A stretch of 64,000 nucleotides of DNA from positions 1,736,001-1,800,000 of the forward strand of contig CM045758.1 in assembly GCA_025200525.1 (NCBI GenBank). Direction: 5' to 3'. Each line of letters starts with the position of its first letter. Position 1 is the stretch's first letter. The position numbers were made by a program, and so were the translations under genes. Source of the DNA: Camellia lanceoleosa (lineage: Eukaryota > Streptophyta > Magnoliopsida > Ericales > Theaceae). This document shows positions 1-12,200 of the stretch, piece by piece. The notes beneath the pieces were generated by a model. The model had not been told where the DNA came from. It made no database searches and was given only the letters and a program-made list of their open reading frames with translations.

Positions 1-261
1 ACGTACATGAAGAGTAGTTACAAGCAACCTGTTTAAGTAACGCTCTTGCAAGGTCGCCTGCTTTTGTTCAAGTGAAGTGTCCAATTAAAATTCAATCGAA
101 AACGCCTATATATACCAACATAGATTATCTCAATGAAGGCAATATAAAGTGCGCTTTAAGTCAACAATCGATTATTATCAAACTGTATCCAAATTTTGGA
201 GCATTTTTTCCCCAGTCTATGTATCATAGATAGTTTCTATATGTGTTTTTCTTTTTCAGGG

Positions 262-603
262 AAGAAGAGAGGAACTGATGAAAGCGAGGAGGATTATTTA
301 GATCAAAAATTTCTGGAAATGCCCATGAGATTCTCTTAGGATTGAACTCAAAGTCACTGACTGATATGACTTCAAAAGGAAACTTTGGCAAGGATGATAT
401 GGATATTGGTCTTTGAAGGAACTCTCTTCCAAGCAATGGCAACGAAGTTGCAGTGAAGCATCTTGATGGCTTAGGCCACGTCAAGAAGTCTTTTTCTTGG
501 CTGAGCAAGTCAAGATAATAGGCAGCACTCACCATCTGAACTTGTTAAGATTGGTGAACATTGTGACAAGAAATCATGGATTTTTAATTTATGAATGCCA
601 CTG
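262..603 (+). pseudogene. SD2-5-like receptor kinase relic A (juxtamembrane and early kinase fragment)
   Basis: Broken coding sequence in shifting frames. It reads KKRGTDESEEDYLDQ and then a MP.RFS motif, as in the cytoplasmic juxtamembrane region of SD2-5-type G-type lectin receptor kinases. A degraded stretch follows, then NGNEVAVKHLDGLGH with the kinase subdomain II VAVK lysine, and after a frameshift a piece equivalent to the helix-C region with HHLNLLRLV. A stop follows MRFS, and at least two frame changes are needed. The sequence just 5' (ctttttcag) looks like a splice acceptor. The catalytic loop and the rest of the kinase are absent and a MITE begins 17 bp downstream. In a live member this would be a membrane receptor kinase; here it is a relic, probably of a tandem duplicate of the copy at 8038-15387. 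Confidence 0.8.
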
Positions 604-616
604 TTTGGTGCAGAGC

Positions 617-1107
617 TTACACTATGTTTGGATTGAGTGATTTGGAGAGAAAAGAAAAGAAATAGAGTGATATGTATTTCTCTTATTTGTTTGGATAACC
701 TAAGTAGAGAGAAATGGAAAGAAATAGAGAGAAATTGAGAGAAACTCATTTCTCTTATAAGTCCCATTTTCAATCTTCCCAAAAGTGGAGAGATTGGGAG
801 AGAAAAGAAACCACTATTTTCATAATATTAATTTTGTCCCTATAAAAATAAAAGAAATAAAATGATTGAAAATATAAAAAGGTTATTTTAGTAACATACC
901 ATAAAATAATTTCTTTTCTTTTCTTTTCTCTTAATGAAACCTAACCAAACAAGAATGAGAGAAATTACAATCATTTCTTTTCTTTTATTTCTTCCTTATC
1001 CAAACAAAAAAGAGAAAAATCACAATCATTTCTTTTCTTTTCTTTTCTCTTATTACTTAAATAATCATTTCTTTTCTTTTCTCTCCTAGGTTCCAAACAT
1101 AGCGTTA
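617..1107. mobile_element. Tourist/PIF-Harbinger-like MITE (element 620-1104, TSD TTA)
   Basis: The 485-bp element has inverted ends: CACTATGTTTGGA on the left, and TCCAAACATAGCG on the right, whose reverse complement is CGCTATGTTTGGA. Direct repeats TTA lie at 617-619 and 1105-1107. The 3-bp TWA-type duplication and short TIRs fit PIF/Harbinger MITEs. The interior is rich in purine/pyrimidine tracts such as TTTCTTTTCTTTTC and has no coding capacity. It sits beside receptor-kinase relic A. Confidence 0.8.
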
Positions 1108-2002
1108 TGGTGCTGTTTGTAGCTCTTCCTTTTTTATGTTGAAAGTTTTTATCAGAGCGTTTGGTATAGTTTCTACTTATAATTTATGAGATAAAAATAG
1201 TTTAAATAAGCTAGAAAAAATAGTTTAAAAAGTTAAAATAAAAAAAAATAAAAATAAAGAGTTTTATTGAGAAGCAAGTGCAAGGTATCATGGTATTCAA
1301 AATCCTTTATGGAAAAATTTAGAGGCTGTTGGGGGAAATTTTATATAATAAATCATAAATATTATTGTTAGAAAACTTGAAGGTTAAAAAATTGTAACGG
1401 GATATAAAGTGCATGGGTCAAATTATTCAATTTGGAACTATAGAAACAAAAGTGAAATTTGAGTCAAAATATAAGAGTTAAAAGTGTAAGATTATACAAT
1501 AAGTTTCTTCATGAAAATAAAAATTATTCTCCATTAACAAAATATGAACAAAAGAAATTTAATTTCACTTTTAACTTTATTATAATCAAAATGGAATTTG
1601 ATTTTATTTTAAATTTTGAAAATCATTTAGATTTGATTTAAAACTAAATTTTTATAAATTTTCCTTTTAATATACAAAATTGGAAAGCCAGAGATAACTA
1701 AATTTCATTGTACTTTCTCTATCCATGCCGCATAATATGATAATCAACCTGTGTGATAGAACTCATTAAATCAATAAAATGATGATAACCATTTAAAATA
1801 AAATACAAAAATGATAAAAAAAAAATATATTATAAAATTATTGGTTTGAAAAAATGACACCAAAACATGTTTTGAGTCTATACGTCTTTCATAAACTAAA
1901 AGATTAAGAGGGAAATTTCTATGTTTTTAATAAAATATACATATATATATATATATATAATAAAAAATAAAATAAAATTGAAAATGGGGGCTCCATAGTG
2001 CC
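1108..2002. other. AT-rich DNA without recognised genes
   Basis: No supportable coding sequence. The stretch contains A-rich tracts and a (TA)n run around 1938-1958. A 60-codon frame at 1459-1641 is AT-biased and resembles nothing recognisable. Confidence 0.6.
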
Positions 2003-2265
2003 TTAGGGGGTGTTTGGGAAGGATTTTTTTGTGGTTTTTTTTTTTTTTTTTTCACAAAATGACAAATTGGTTACAAAACCAAAAAACACAAATCTAAACA
2101 AAATATTACATCAAACCCCATACTCATTTCACTTTTTTTCTCATAAACATCTCATCTAATCACAAAAAAATCCAATTATATTCTCAAACATAAAATACTT
2201 TTTCTCTAATAATATGTTAGAACTAAAAAAAACTTACAAAAAAACTCACTTTCTAAACACCCTCA
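2003..2265. mobile_element. Probable MITE (element about 2006-2262)
   Basis: The left end GGGGGTGTTTGGGAAGG and the right end, reverse complement GGGTGTTTAGAAAGTGAG, are imperfect inverted repeats. Flanking trinucleotides are TTA and TCA, a TWA-like duplication with one change. The interior is T-rich and then A-rich, with no coding capacity. This fits a short Tourist-like MITE but the ends are diverged. Confidence 0.55.
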
Positions 2266-2562
2266 GCAGAAAAAAAATTGTATGCATAAATATAGCCAAC
2301 AAAATTTGTGTTCACCCATGAAACAAAAACAAAAACAAAAAAAACAAAAATGTGTTAGGCGTGGTAAACAATGTTTGAAATGCACATTATGTGTCGTTTT
2401 GCATTCTCCCCCCCAAAAATGGATTGTTATACGGCAACTCATCAATCTATTATATGCTGTGATATTATATTAAATTGTTGGTTACCAAAGGCATTTAAAA
2501 GTTTATAGTTGTCTTTTATTTATATTATATATTCATTTGCCGACACAAAATTTGGAGTTTGC

Positions 2563-3242
2563 TATTGGGTATACCTTCTTATTGGAGTGTAGGACTTAAT
2601 TGGTTTGTTAAAGAATTTTAATTTGACTTGATTTAGGTATAATATATTTTTATATATTATATTTGTGAAGACCCAATTCAATTTAGATACAATTAGGGTT
2701 TGATTACAAAACCCTAGATTCACAATATATATATTGTTTTTGTGTGTGCCGTAGGGGACCTAGCAGCAGTGGCTAATTAATTTTGGATAAAAATTGGACT
2801 TGGTAATCAATTCGGCTGGTTTTGACTTGGAGCAGCAGCATTAACTTTTTGTTGATCATCTTCGATGGGTTATCATTGTGATAAGAATAGTGGTGCTCTG
2901 CTTTGTTCAGTTTTGGAGTTGATTTGGTTCGTTATTTTGGGTCTTCTTCAACTTTAATTCTGAAGTTTTTGGTTCATCTATTTGGTGAGGTCTTTCCTCT
3001 TGTTTATTTATGATTATTTGGAATTCACCTAAGGGTGGTTTGTGAGAACATTCGTGTCTCGTTTGTAATCGTTTGGAAACTTATTTGGTTGATAGTGGAA
3101 TCGGATTTCGATCCCGTGGACGTACCTCACATTGAGGGAACCACGTAAAATTCTTGTGTTGCCTTTGATTTAATTTTTCCGCATTAGTTTTTATTCCCAT
3201 TGATTGATTTACTTGTGGGGGAATCATCGATTTTTCCTAACA
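2563..3242 (+). repeat. Copia-1 5' LTR
   Basis: 680 bp, matching the 3' LTR at 7286-7965 along its whole length. It ends CCTAACA. The first two bases are TA instead of the canonical TG, a G-to-A change absent from the 3' LTR. It contains the AT-rich U3 segment ATATATTTTTATATATTAT and short direct repeats GCAGCAG. Confidence 0.93.
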
Positions 3243-3244
3243 AC

Positions 3245-3256
3245 TAGTATCAAAAC
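3245..3256 (+). other. Primer-binding site of Copia-1 (decayed)
   Basis: TAGTATCAAAAC directly after the 5' LTR corresponds to the initiator-tRNA-Met site TGGTATCAGAGC seen intact in Copia-2 at 13248-13259. Three positions are G-to-A, so priming from this copy is probably weakened. Confidence 0.8.
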
Positions 3257-3293
3257 TTACTGTTTATTTGGGTTTATTTATTTGTGTAAATCA

Positions 3294-6200
3294 ATGGAAG
3301 GGAATGTGGGTCGTATGTCTAGCTTCAATGGAAGTAATTGGGTAACTTGGAAAACTAAAATGGATGACCTATTATTTTGTAAAGACTTGTATGTGCCTAT
3401 TAAGGGTGATAGTGGCAAACCCGAAGGTATGAAAGATGATGAGTGGAAGAGGCTTAATCGAAAAGCCGTTGGTGTTATCCGTCAATGGATTGATGACAGT
3501 GTATTTCATCATGTTGCTACTGAAACTTTGGCACATGATTTATGGAAAAAATTAGAGAGTCTTTATGATAGAAAATCAGCCACAAATAAAGACTTTCTGT
3601 TTTGTAAGTTGGTTAATTTAAAATATAAAGAGGGCAAATTTATTCCTAACATCCTAATGAAATAAAGAGTATTGTTAACCAACTTGCTTCTATAAAATTA
3701 TTTTTAATGATGAGTTGCAGGCTTTGATGTTACTTAGTTCTTTGCCCGAAAGTTGGGAGACTTTGGTTGTGACAGTTAGTAATTCGGCGCCCGATGGAGT
3801 TGTCACAATGGGCCAAGTCACCAGTAGTTTGTTGAATGAAGAAACTAGAAGAAAATCAGCGGGTTCCTCTCATTCAGAAGCATTTGTTGTGAGAGGCCGA
3901 AGCAAAACAAGGGGGAGGAGTAAGACTCCTCATGGTCGTGATCAAAGCCGTGACAAGTCAAGAGATGGTTCTTTTTCAAAGAAAGACGTTGAGTGTTATT
4001 ATTGCCATAAGAAAGGGCACATGAAACGCGAATGCCGAAAGCTCAAGAATAAGGAGAAAAGACGTGACAAAAGTGTGGATAAGAAGCAAGAAGACACAAT
4101 GGCAGTTACTACCGATGATCTCATGGTCGTTTGTGAAGATAATTGTATCAATTTTGTGGGCCAAGAGAGCAATTGGGTGATTGATTATGGTGCTTCTTTT
4201 CATGTGACTTCTCGAGTTGATTTTTTCACTACCTATACCGAAGGAGATTATGGTTCTGTTCGAATGGGTAATGAAGGTTTGTCCAAGATTATTGGCATGC
4301 GTGATGTTTGCTTGGAAACAAATTTGGGCTGCAAATTGTTGCTTAAAGATGTGAGGCATGTTCCCGACATTCGCCTCAATTTGATCTCTATTGGGAAACT
4401 AGATGATGAAGGCTTCAACAACAAATTTGGTGATAGAATATGGAAGCTCACAAAGGGTTCTTTGGTGGTGGCTAAGTGCAAAAAGACTCATACACTTTAT
4501 TCGATGCAAGAAAAGATTTGTAAAGGTGTTGTCAATGCACTTGAAGATAATACTTCTACTGAATTGTGGCACAGGCGACTTGGGCACATGAGTGAAAAGG
4601 GGCTACAAGTTTTGTTCAAGAAAGAGCTTCTACCCAGTTTGAAAGGTACACATCTTAAAACTTGTGTTCATTGTTTGGCGGGTAAATAACATAGAGTTTC
4701 TTTTCATAAAAATGTTGCTTGTAGAAAAGAAAAGGTTTTGGAGTTGATTCATTCGGATGTTTGTGGTCCTTTAAAAGTTAGAACACATGGTGGTGCACTT
4801 TATTTTGTTACTTTCATTGATGATTATTCAAGGAAAGTTTGGGCTTTTCTACTAAAAACTAAAGATCAAGTTCTAGACGTATTTAAGCATTTTCAGGCCA
4901 TGGTTGAAAGAGAAACAGGACAGAAATTGAAGTGCATCCGATCAAATAATGGTGGTGAATACATTGGGCCATTTGATGAGTATTGTCGCAGCAAAGGTAT
5001 TTGGCACCAAAAGACAGTTAAGAAGACTCCTCAACAAAATGGCGTTGCCGAGAGGATGAACTGCACCATTGTAGAAAGAACAAGGTGTTTGCTTTCACAA
5101 GCTAAATTGCCAAGATCCTTTTGGGGTGAGGCAATGAGTATAGCGGTTGACGTGATCAATTTGTCTCCTTGCTATCCTTTGAATGGTGATGTTCCTGAAA
5201 AAGTTTGGATTGGCAAAGATGTGTCTTATGAGCTCTTGAGAGTGTTTGGTTGCCGAGCTTTTGTTCACATTCCAATGGATGAGAGGTCCAAGCTTGATAG
5301 TAAGTCAAGACAATGTATTTTTCTTGGCTATAGGCGTGATGAATTTGGGTATAGATTGTGGGATCCGGTCGACAAAAAAGTCATTCGAAGTCGTGATGTT
5401 GTGTTTCTTGAAGACCAAACAATTGAAGACTTTGGCAAGGTGATCATCCGGAGCCAAAAACTAGTGATCTCATTGATATGGATCCATCTCCTTCATCTTC
5501 AGTTAATGATGAAAATGGGGGAGATGTGCAGCCAGCTATTGAAAAAGTGGAGGATGATGCCAATCCTAATGAAGTTGAGCCAGAAATTGAGGAAGAGCAT
5601 CCAACTCAAGAACCGCCACCACAACTTGAGTTAAGAAAATCTACAAGAGACCGACAACCTTCAAGAAAGTATCCTCCCAATGAATTTGTGTTGATTTCCG
5701 ATCAAGGGGAGCCGGAGAGCTACCAAGAAGCAATTGAGCATGCAAAGAAAGATGATTGGAAAAAGGCCATGGAAGAGGAGATGAACTCCTTACTTGAAAA
5801 TCACACCTATGACTTAGTGAAGTTGCCTAAGGGGAGAAAAATTCTGAAAAATAAGTAGGTTTTCAAATTGAAGAATGATAGGAACAATCTGAGGTACAAA
5901 GCACATCTTGCTGTGAAAGGCTTTGGGCAAAAGAAATGTATTGACTTTGACGAGATTTTCTCACCGGTTGTAAAAATGTCTTCTATTCGGGTTGTACTTG
6001 GCATGGCTGCAAGTATGAACCTTGAAGTTGAGCAACTTGACGTGAAGACCGCATTTCTTCATGGTGATCTTGAAGAAGAAATTTACATGGAGCAACCGGA
6101 AGGTTTTGTGGAAAAAAGGAAAGAGAAATTTGTTTGCAAATTGAAGAAAAGTTTGTATGGCCTTAAGCAAGCTCCACGGCAATGGTACAAAAAATTTGAC

Positions 6201-7268
6201 TCTTTCATGATGAATAATGGTTTTTCTAAAACCACTTCGGACCATTGTGTGTTTGTGAAAAAATTTTCGGATAGTAAATTTATCATTCTTTTACTTTATG
6301 TTGATGACATGTTAATTGTGGGTCAAGATTCTACCATGATAAACAGGTTGAAGTTAGAGTTGAGTAAATCTTTTGCTATGAAAGATTTGGGGCTGGCAAA
6401 GCAAATACTTGGTATGAAAATTGTTCGTGATCGCAAAGAAGGACTGATTTGGTTGTCTCAAGAAAGCTACATTGAGAAAGTTCTTGAGAGGTTTAACATG
6501 AATAAAGCAAAGCCGGTTGGTTGTCCACTTGCAGGTCACTTCAAACTTAGTTCGAATCAATGTCCTACAAGTGAGAAAGATGAGGAAGAGATGCTGAAAT
6601 TTCCTTATGCTTCAGCAGTTGGTTCTTTGATGTACGCCATGGTTTGTACAAGGCCGGATATTGCTCACGCCGTTGATGTGGTAAGTCGGTTTCTCTCTAA
6701 TCCGGGTAAAGAACATTGGGCAACGGTAAAATGGATTCTCAGGTATCTTCGAGGGACTTCGAAGGTGTGTTTGTGTTTTGGAGATGGTAAGCCGATGCTT
6801 GATGGGTTCACGGATTCTGACATGGCCGGTGATGTTGATTCTAGGAAATCTACTTTGGGGTATTTGATGACTTTTGCAGGGGAAGCTATGGCATGGCAAT
6901 CTAAATTACAAAAATGTGTTGCTCTCTCAACTACCGAAGCTGAATTTATTGCCATTACGGAAGCTTGCAAAGAAGAGTTATGGTTGAAGAAATTTTTGCA
7001 AGAGTTGGGTTTAAAGCAAGAAAAGTGTGTGCTTTATTGTGATAGTCAAAGTGCTATTCACTTGAGTAAAAATTCTACTTTTCATTCGAGATCGAAACAC
7101 ATTGATGTGAGATACCATTGAATTCGTGATGTGTTAGATTCGAAATTGTTACAACTCAAAAAGGTTCACACAGATGATAATATTTCAGATATGTTGACAA
7201 AGACTTTGTCAAGGGACAAATATTTAAAGTGTCGAACTTTGGCAGGTATGGTTGATCTCTCCACCTAA
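3294..7268 (+). pseudogene. Copia-1 gag-pol polyprotein (broken)
   Basis: Starts at the ATG of MEGNVGRMSSF and ends with DLST before TAA at 7266-7268. In order it shows: the gag domain, a CCHC zinc knuckle (CYYCHKKGHMKREC), the protease site WVIDYGAS (family usual D-S/T-G, here Ser changed to Tyr), the integrase HHCC region (LWHRRLGHMS to CVHCLAGK), the integrase catalytic core with TFIDDYSRKVW and SNNGGEY (second catalytic Asp changed to Asn, codon 4945-4947), reverse transcriptase with YVDDMLIVG, and RNase H with DSDMAGD and TEAEFIA. Breaks are a frameshift near 3640-3715, TAA at 4687-4689, a frameshift near 5450, TAG at 5856-5858 and TGA at 7119-7121; the last two replace Trp codons. In an intact element this protein performs packaging, maturation, reverse transcription and integration. 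Confidence 0.95.
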
Positions 7269-7270
7269 GT

Positions 7271-7285
7271 CGGTAGGGGGAGAAT
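7271..7285 (+). other. Polypurine tract of Copia-1
   Basis: CGGTAGGGGGAGAAT lies immediately before the TG of the 3' LTR, between the polyprotein stop and the LTR. This is the expected position of the plus-strand primer for reverse transcription. Confidence 0.85.
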
Positions 7286-7965
7286 TGTTGGGTATACCTC
7301 CTTATTGGAGTGTGGGACCCAATTGGTTTGTTAAAGAATTTTAATTTGACTTGATTTAGGTATAATATATTTTTATATATTATATTTGTGAAGATCCAAT
7401 TCAATTTAGATACAATTAGGGTTTGATTACAAAACCCTAGATTCACAATATATATATTGTTTTTGTGTGTGCCGTAGGGGACCTAGCAGCAGTGGCTAAT
7501 TAATTTTGGGTAAAAATTGGACTTGGTAATCAATTCGGCTGGTTTTGACTTGGAGCAGCAGCATTAACTTTTTGTTGATCATCTTCGGTGGGTTATCATT
7601 GTGATAAGAATAGTGGTGCTCTGCTTTGTTCAGTTTTGGAGTTGATTTGGTTCGTTATTTTGGGTCTTCTTCAACTTTGGTTCTGAAGATTTTGGTTCAT
7701 CTATTTGGTGAGGTCTTTCCTCTTGTTTATTTATGATTATTTGGAATTCACCTAAGGGTGGTTTGTGAGAACATTCGTGTCTCGTTTGTAATCGTTTGGA
7801 AACTTATTTGGTTGATAGTGGAATCGGATTTCGATCCCGTGGACGTACCTCACATTGAGGGAACCACGTAAAATTCTTGTGTTGCCTTTGATTTAATTTT
7901 TCCGCATTAGTTTTTATTCCCATTGATTGATTTACTTGTGGGGGAATCATCGATTTTCCCTAACA
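7286..7965 (+). repeat. Copia-1 3' LTR
   Basis: 680 bp, starts TGTTGGGTATACC and ends CCCTAACA. Followed by the TSD TTTGC. Its right edge is 72 bp before the ATG of receptor-kinase relic B, so a 3'-LTR promoter could have driven read-through into that gene. Confidence 0.95.
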
Positions 7966-8037
7966 TTTGCAGCCCACGTTTCTTCTTCAACCGTCTTTCC
8001 CTTTTGCTTTTGCAAAAACCAAAACTAAAACCAACTG

Positions 8038-8625
8038 ATGAAGAAGAAGAAACAGGTAACGGATAGACCTTGTTGTCTGTATTGTTGCTCTATTTATTAT
8101 TATCTTGTTGCTGCTATCACCTTTTTCATAACCTATGTACCTTTGAACAATGCCCAACCTCCATCTCCACCTCCAACTCCAATTCCATCTCGGGTGGCGA
8201 ACTTTTCCACTTCTTGGATCAACACCCCCTCAATTTTAATTAATTCCAGCGAAGTTATCTTAAAATTGACACCCGTCTTCAATGGATCCACTGACTCACG
8301 TTTGATGTGTGGCTTCTATTGCCCTGATATTAATGCATGCCTCTTTGGTGTTGTAATCTTCCAATGGAATTATTTATTTCCCTTCAACAACAGATTCATG
8401 ATAAATGACCCACAACTAGTTTGGTCTGCTAATCGGGATCGTCCTGTTCAAATTAATGCCACCTTACAACTCACTGGAAATGGAGATTTGATATTGCGAG
8501 ACTCCGATGGCACTTTCGTATGGTCTACCAACACATTAGGAAAGTCTGTCTTTGGCTTGAAATTCACCGAATCTGGAAACCTTGTGCTCTTTGACAGAAA
8601 CGATGCAACGGTTTGGCAGTCATTT
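8038..8625 (+). pseudogene. SD2-5-like receptor kinase relic B, 5' part (signal peptide and B-lectin domain)
   Basis: The open frame runs 196 codons to TVWQSF, where Copia-2 interrupts it. Residues about 14-35 are hydrophobic (LVAAITFFITYV) and followed by NNAQPPSPPPTP, fitting a signal peptide and a proline-rich linker. Residues about 50-196 are a bulb-type mannose-binding lectin domain: LVWSANRDRPV, LQLTGNGDLILRDSDG, FVWSTNT, ESGNLVLFD and VWQSF are family hallmarks. Beyond the insertion the remainder resumes at 13534. In a functional relative this is the extracellular region of a plasma-membrane receptor kinase. The last frame codons before the true stop come from the inserted LTR. The best family match is the SD2-5 type; the ligand is unknown. 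Confidence 0.9.
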
Positions 8626-8626
8626 G

Positions 8627-9231
8627 TGTTGGGAAAAATATGTGATAAATCAATCAATGGGAATAAAAATTAATGTGGAAAAATTAAATCAAAAGCAACA
8701 CAAGAATTTTTACGTGGTTCCCTCAATATGAGGTACGTCCACGAGATCGAAATCCGATTCCACTATCAACCAAATAGTTTCCAAATGATTACAAACGAGA
8801 CACGAATGGTCTCACAAACCACCCTTAGGTGAATTCCAAATAATCACAAATAAACAAAGAGGAAAGACCTCACCAAATAGATGAACCAAAATCTTCAAAA
8901 CTAGAGTTGTAGAAGACCCAAAATAATACTCCAAATCAACCCACACAAAGCCGAAATAAACCCAGCGCGCACACACTCAAACTAGCCGCACGGTCATTTG
9001 GAAAAGGTGTTTGTAGCCGCCGTCCGTATTTTTGTGAAGAACAACCAATATATATTAGATATATATATTATTAAATCGTGGGTTTTGTAATCAAATCCTA
9101 ATTGTATCCAAATTGAATTGGGTCTCCACAAATATAATATATAAAAATATATTATACCTAAACCAAGCCAAATTAAAATTCTTTAACAAACCAATTGGGT
9201 CCCACACTCCAATAAGGAGGTATACCCAACA
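8627..9231 (-). repeat. Copia-2 3' LTR (complete)
   Basis: 605 bp from TGTTGGGAAA to ACCCAACA on the plus strand. It is the reverse complement of the family LTR: the segment ATTCACCTAAGGGTGG and the terminal TGTTGGGTATACC are recognisable. It is shorter than the 680-bp LTRs of Copia-1 and differs in the central region (8900-9050), so it may be a subfamily variant. Confidence 0.92.
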
Positions 9232-9248
9232 ATTCTCCGCCTACCAAC

Positions 9249-12200
9249 TTAGGTAGAGATATCAACCACACCCGCCAAAGTTCGACACTTTAAATGTTTG
9301 TCCCTCGACAAAGTCTTTGTCAACATATCCGAAATATTATCATCCGTGTGAACCTTTTCGAGTTGTAACAATTTCGAATCTAACACATCATGAATCCAAT
9401 GGTATCTCACATCACTGTGTTTCGATCTCGAATGAAAAGTAGAATTTTTACTCAAGTGAATAACACTTTAACTATCACAATAAAGCACATACTTTTCTTG
9501 CTTCAAACCCAACTCTTGCAAAAATTTCTTCAACCATAACTCTTATTTGCAAGTTTCTGTAATGGCAATAAATTCAGCTTCGGTAGTTGAGAGAGCAACA
9601 CATTTTTGTAATTTAGATTGACATACCGCAGCTCCCCCTGCAAAAGTCATCAAATACCCCGAAGTAGATTTTCTAGAATCAATATCACCGACCATGTCAG
9701 AATCTATGAACCCATCAAGTATCGGCTTACCTTCCCCAAAACACAAACACACCTTCGAAGTCCCTCGAAGATACCTTAGAATCTATTTTACCGCTGCCCA
9801 ATGTTCTTTACCCGGAATAGAGAGAAAACGACTCACCACACCAACGGTGTGTGCAACATCCGGCCTTGTACAAACCATGGTGTACATCAAAGAACTAACT
9901 GCTAAAGCATAAGGAACTTTCAGCATCTCTTCCTTGTCTTTCTCACTTGTAGGACATTGATTCGAACTAAGCTTGAAGTGACCCACAAGTGGACAACCAA
10001 CCGGCTTTGCTTTATTCATGTTGAACCTCTCAAGAACTTTCTCAATGTAGCTTTCTTGAGACAACCAAATCAGCCCCTCTTTGCGATCACGAACAATTTT
10101 CATACCAACTATTTGCTTTGCCGGTCCCAAATCTTTCATAGCAAAGGACTTGCTCAACTCTAATTTCAACCTGTTTATCATGGTAGAATCTTGACCCACA
10201 ATTAACATGTCATCAACATAAAGCAAAAGAATAATAAATTTACCATCCGGGAAATTTTTTACAAACACACAATGATCCGAAGTGGTTTTAGAAAAACCAT
10301 TATTCATCATGAAAGAGTCAAATTTTTTGTACCATTGCTGCGGGGCTTGCTTGAGGCCATATAAACTTTTCTTCAATTTGGAAACAAATTGCTCTTTCCC
10401 TTTCTCCACAAAACCTTCTGGTTGCTCCATGTAAATTTCTTCTTCAAGATCATCATGAAGAAATGCGGTCTTCACATCAAGTTGCTCAACTTCAAGATTC
10501 ATACTTGCGCCCATGCCAAGTACAACCCTAATAGAAGACATCTTCACAACCAAATAGAAAATCTCATCAAAGTCAATACCTTTCTTTTGCCCAAAGCCTT
10601 TCACAACAAGACGATTTTGTACCTCGATTCTTGCTATCATTCTTCAATTTGAAAACCCACTTATTTTTCGTAATTTTCCTCCTTAGGCAACTTCACTAAA
10701 TCATAAATGTGATTTTCAAGTAAGGAATTCATCTTCTTCCATGGCCTTTTTCCAATCACCTTTGTTTGCATGCTCAATTGCTTCTTGGTAGCTCTTGGGC
10801 TCCCCTTGATCGTAAATCAACACAAACTCATTGGGAGGATACTTTCTCAAAGTCGGGTCCCTTGTAGATTTCCTCAACTTAAGTTGTGGTGGCGCTCTTG
10901 AGTTGGATGCTCTTCCTCAATTTCGACTCAACTTCATTAGGATTAATATCATCCTCCACATCTTCAATAGGTGGTTGCACATCTCCCCATTTTCATTATC
11001 AACTCAAGATGAAAGAGATAGATCTATGTCAATGAGATCACTAGTTTTTGGCTCTTGTTGATCACATTTGCCAAAGTCTTCAATTGTTTGGTCTTCAAGA
11101 AACACAACATCACTGGCCAATAACTTTCTTGTCAACCGGATCCCACAATCTATACCCAAATTCATCACGCCCATAGACAAGAAAAATACATTGTCTTGAC
11201 TTACTATCAAGCTTGGACCTCTCATCCTTTGGAATGTGAACAAAAGCTCGACAACCAAACACTTTCAAGTGCTCATAAGACACATCTTTGCCGGTCCAAA
11301 CTCTTTCTGGAACATCACCATTCAAAGGATAGGAAGGAGACAAATTGATTACGTCAACCGTTGTCCTCAATGCCTCACCCCAAAAGGATCTTGACAATTT
11401 AGCTTGTGAAAGCAAACACCTTGTTCTTTCTACAATGGTGCGGTTCATCCTCTCGGCAACGCCATTTTGTTGAGGAGTCTTCTTAACTGTCTTTTGGTGC
11501 CGAATACCTTGGCTAGGACAATACTCATCAAATGGCCCAATGTATTCACCACCATTGTCTGATCGGATGCACTTCAATTTCTGCCCTGTTTCTCTTTCAA
11601 CCATGGCTTGAAAATGCTTAAATACTTCTAGAACTTGATCTTTAGTTTTTAGTAGAAAAGTCCAAACTTTCCTTGAATAATCATCAATGAAAGTAACAAA
11701 ATAAAATGCACCACTATGTGTTCTAACTTTTAAAGGACCACAAATATCCAAATGAATCAACCCCAAAACATTTACTTTTCTAGAAGTAACATTTTTCTGA
11801 AAAGAAACTCTATGTTTTTTACCCGCCAAACAATGAACACAACTTTTAAGATGTGTACCTTTCAAACCGGGTAGAAGCTCTTCCTTGAACAAAACTTGTA
11901 GCCCCTTTTCACTCATATGGCCAAGCCGGTTGTGCCATAATTCGGTAGAAGTATCATCTTCAAGTGCATTGACAACACCTTTACAAATTTTTCCTTGCAT
12001 CGAATAAAGTGTATGAGTCTTCTTACACTTAGCCACCACTAAAGAACCTTTTGTGAGCTTCCATATTCCATCACCAAATTTGTTGTTAAAGCCTTCATCA
12101 TCCAAATTTCCCTAGAGAGATCAAATTGAGGCGAATGTCGAACATGCCTCACATCTTTAAGCAACAACTTGCAGCCCAAATTTGTTTCCAAGCAAACATC

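Larger units (their letters stand above)
2558..7970 (+). mobile_element. Copia-1: full-length Ty1/copia retrotransposon (Tork/Tnt1-like), element 2563-7965
   Basis: Structurally complete 5,403-bp LTR retrotransposon. It has two 680-bp LTRs (2563-3242 and 7286-7965), a primer-binding site complementary to initiator-tRNA-Met, a gag-pol reading frame in the Copia order (gag, protease, integrase, RT, RNase H), a polypurine tract, and a 5-bp target duplication TTTGC at 2558-2562 and 7966-7970. A hand alignment shows about a dozen LTR differences, nearly all transitions, with the 5' LTR usually carrying A/T. The polyprotein carries stop codons and frameshifts, so the copy is not autonomous as written. 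It lies 72 bp upstream of the start codon of receptor-kinase relic B. Confidence 0.95.

Noticed and set aside
3976..6970. Minus-strand open frames across Copia-1
   Set aside because: Shadows of the gag-pol coding strand; domain motifs and order are on the plus strand only.
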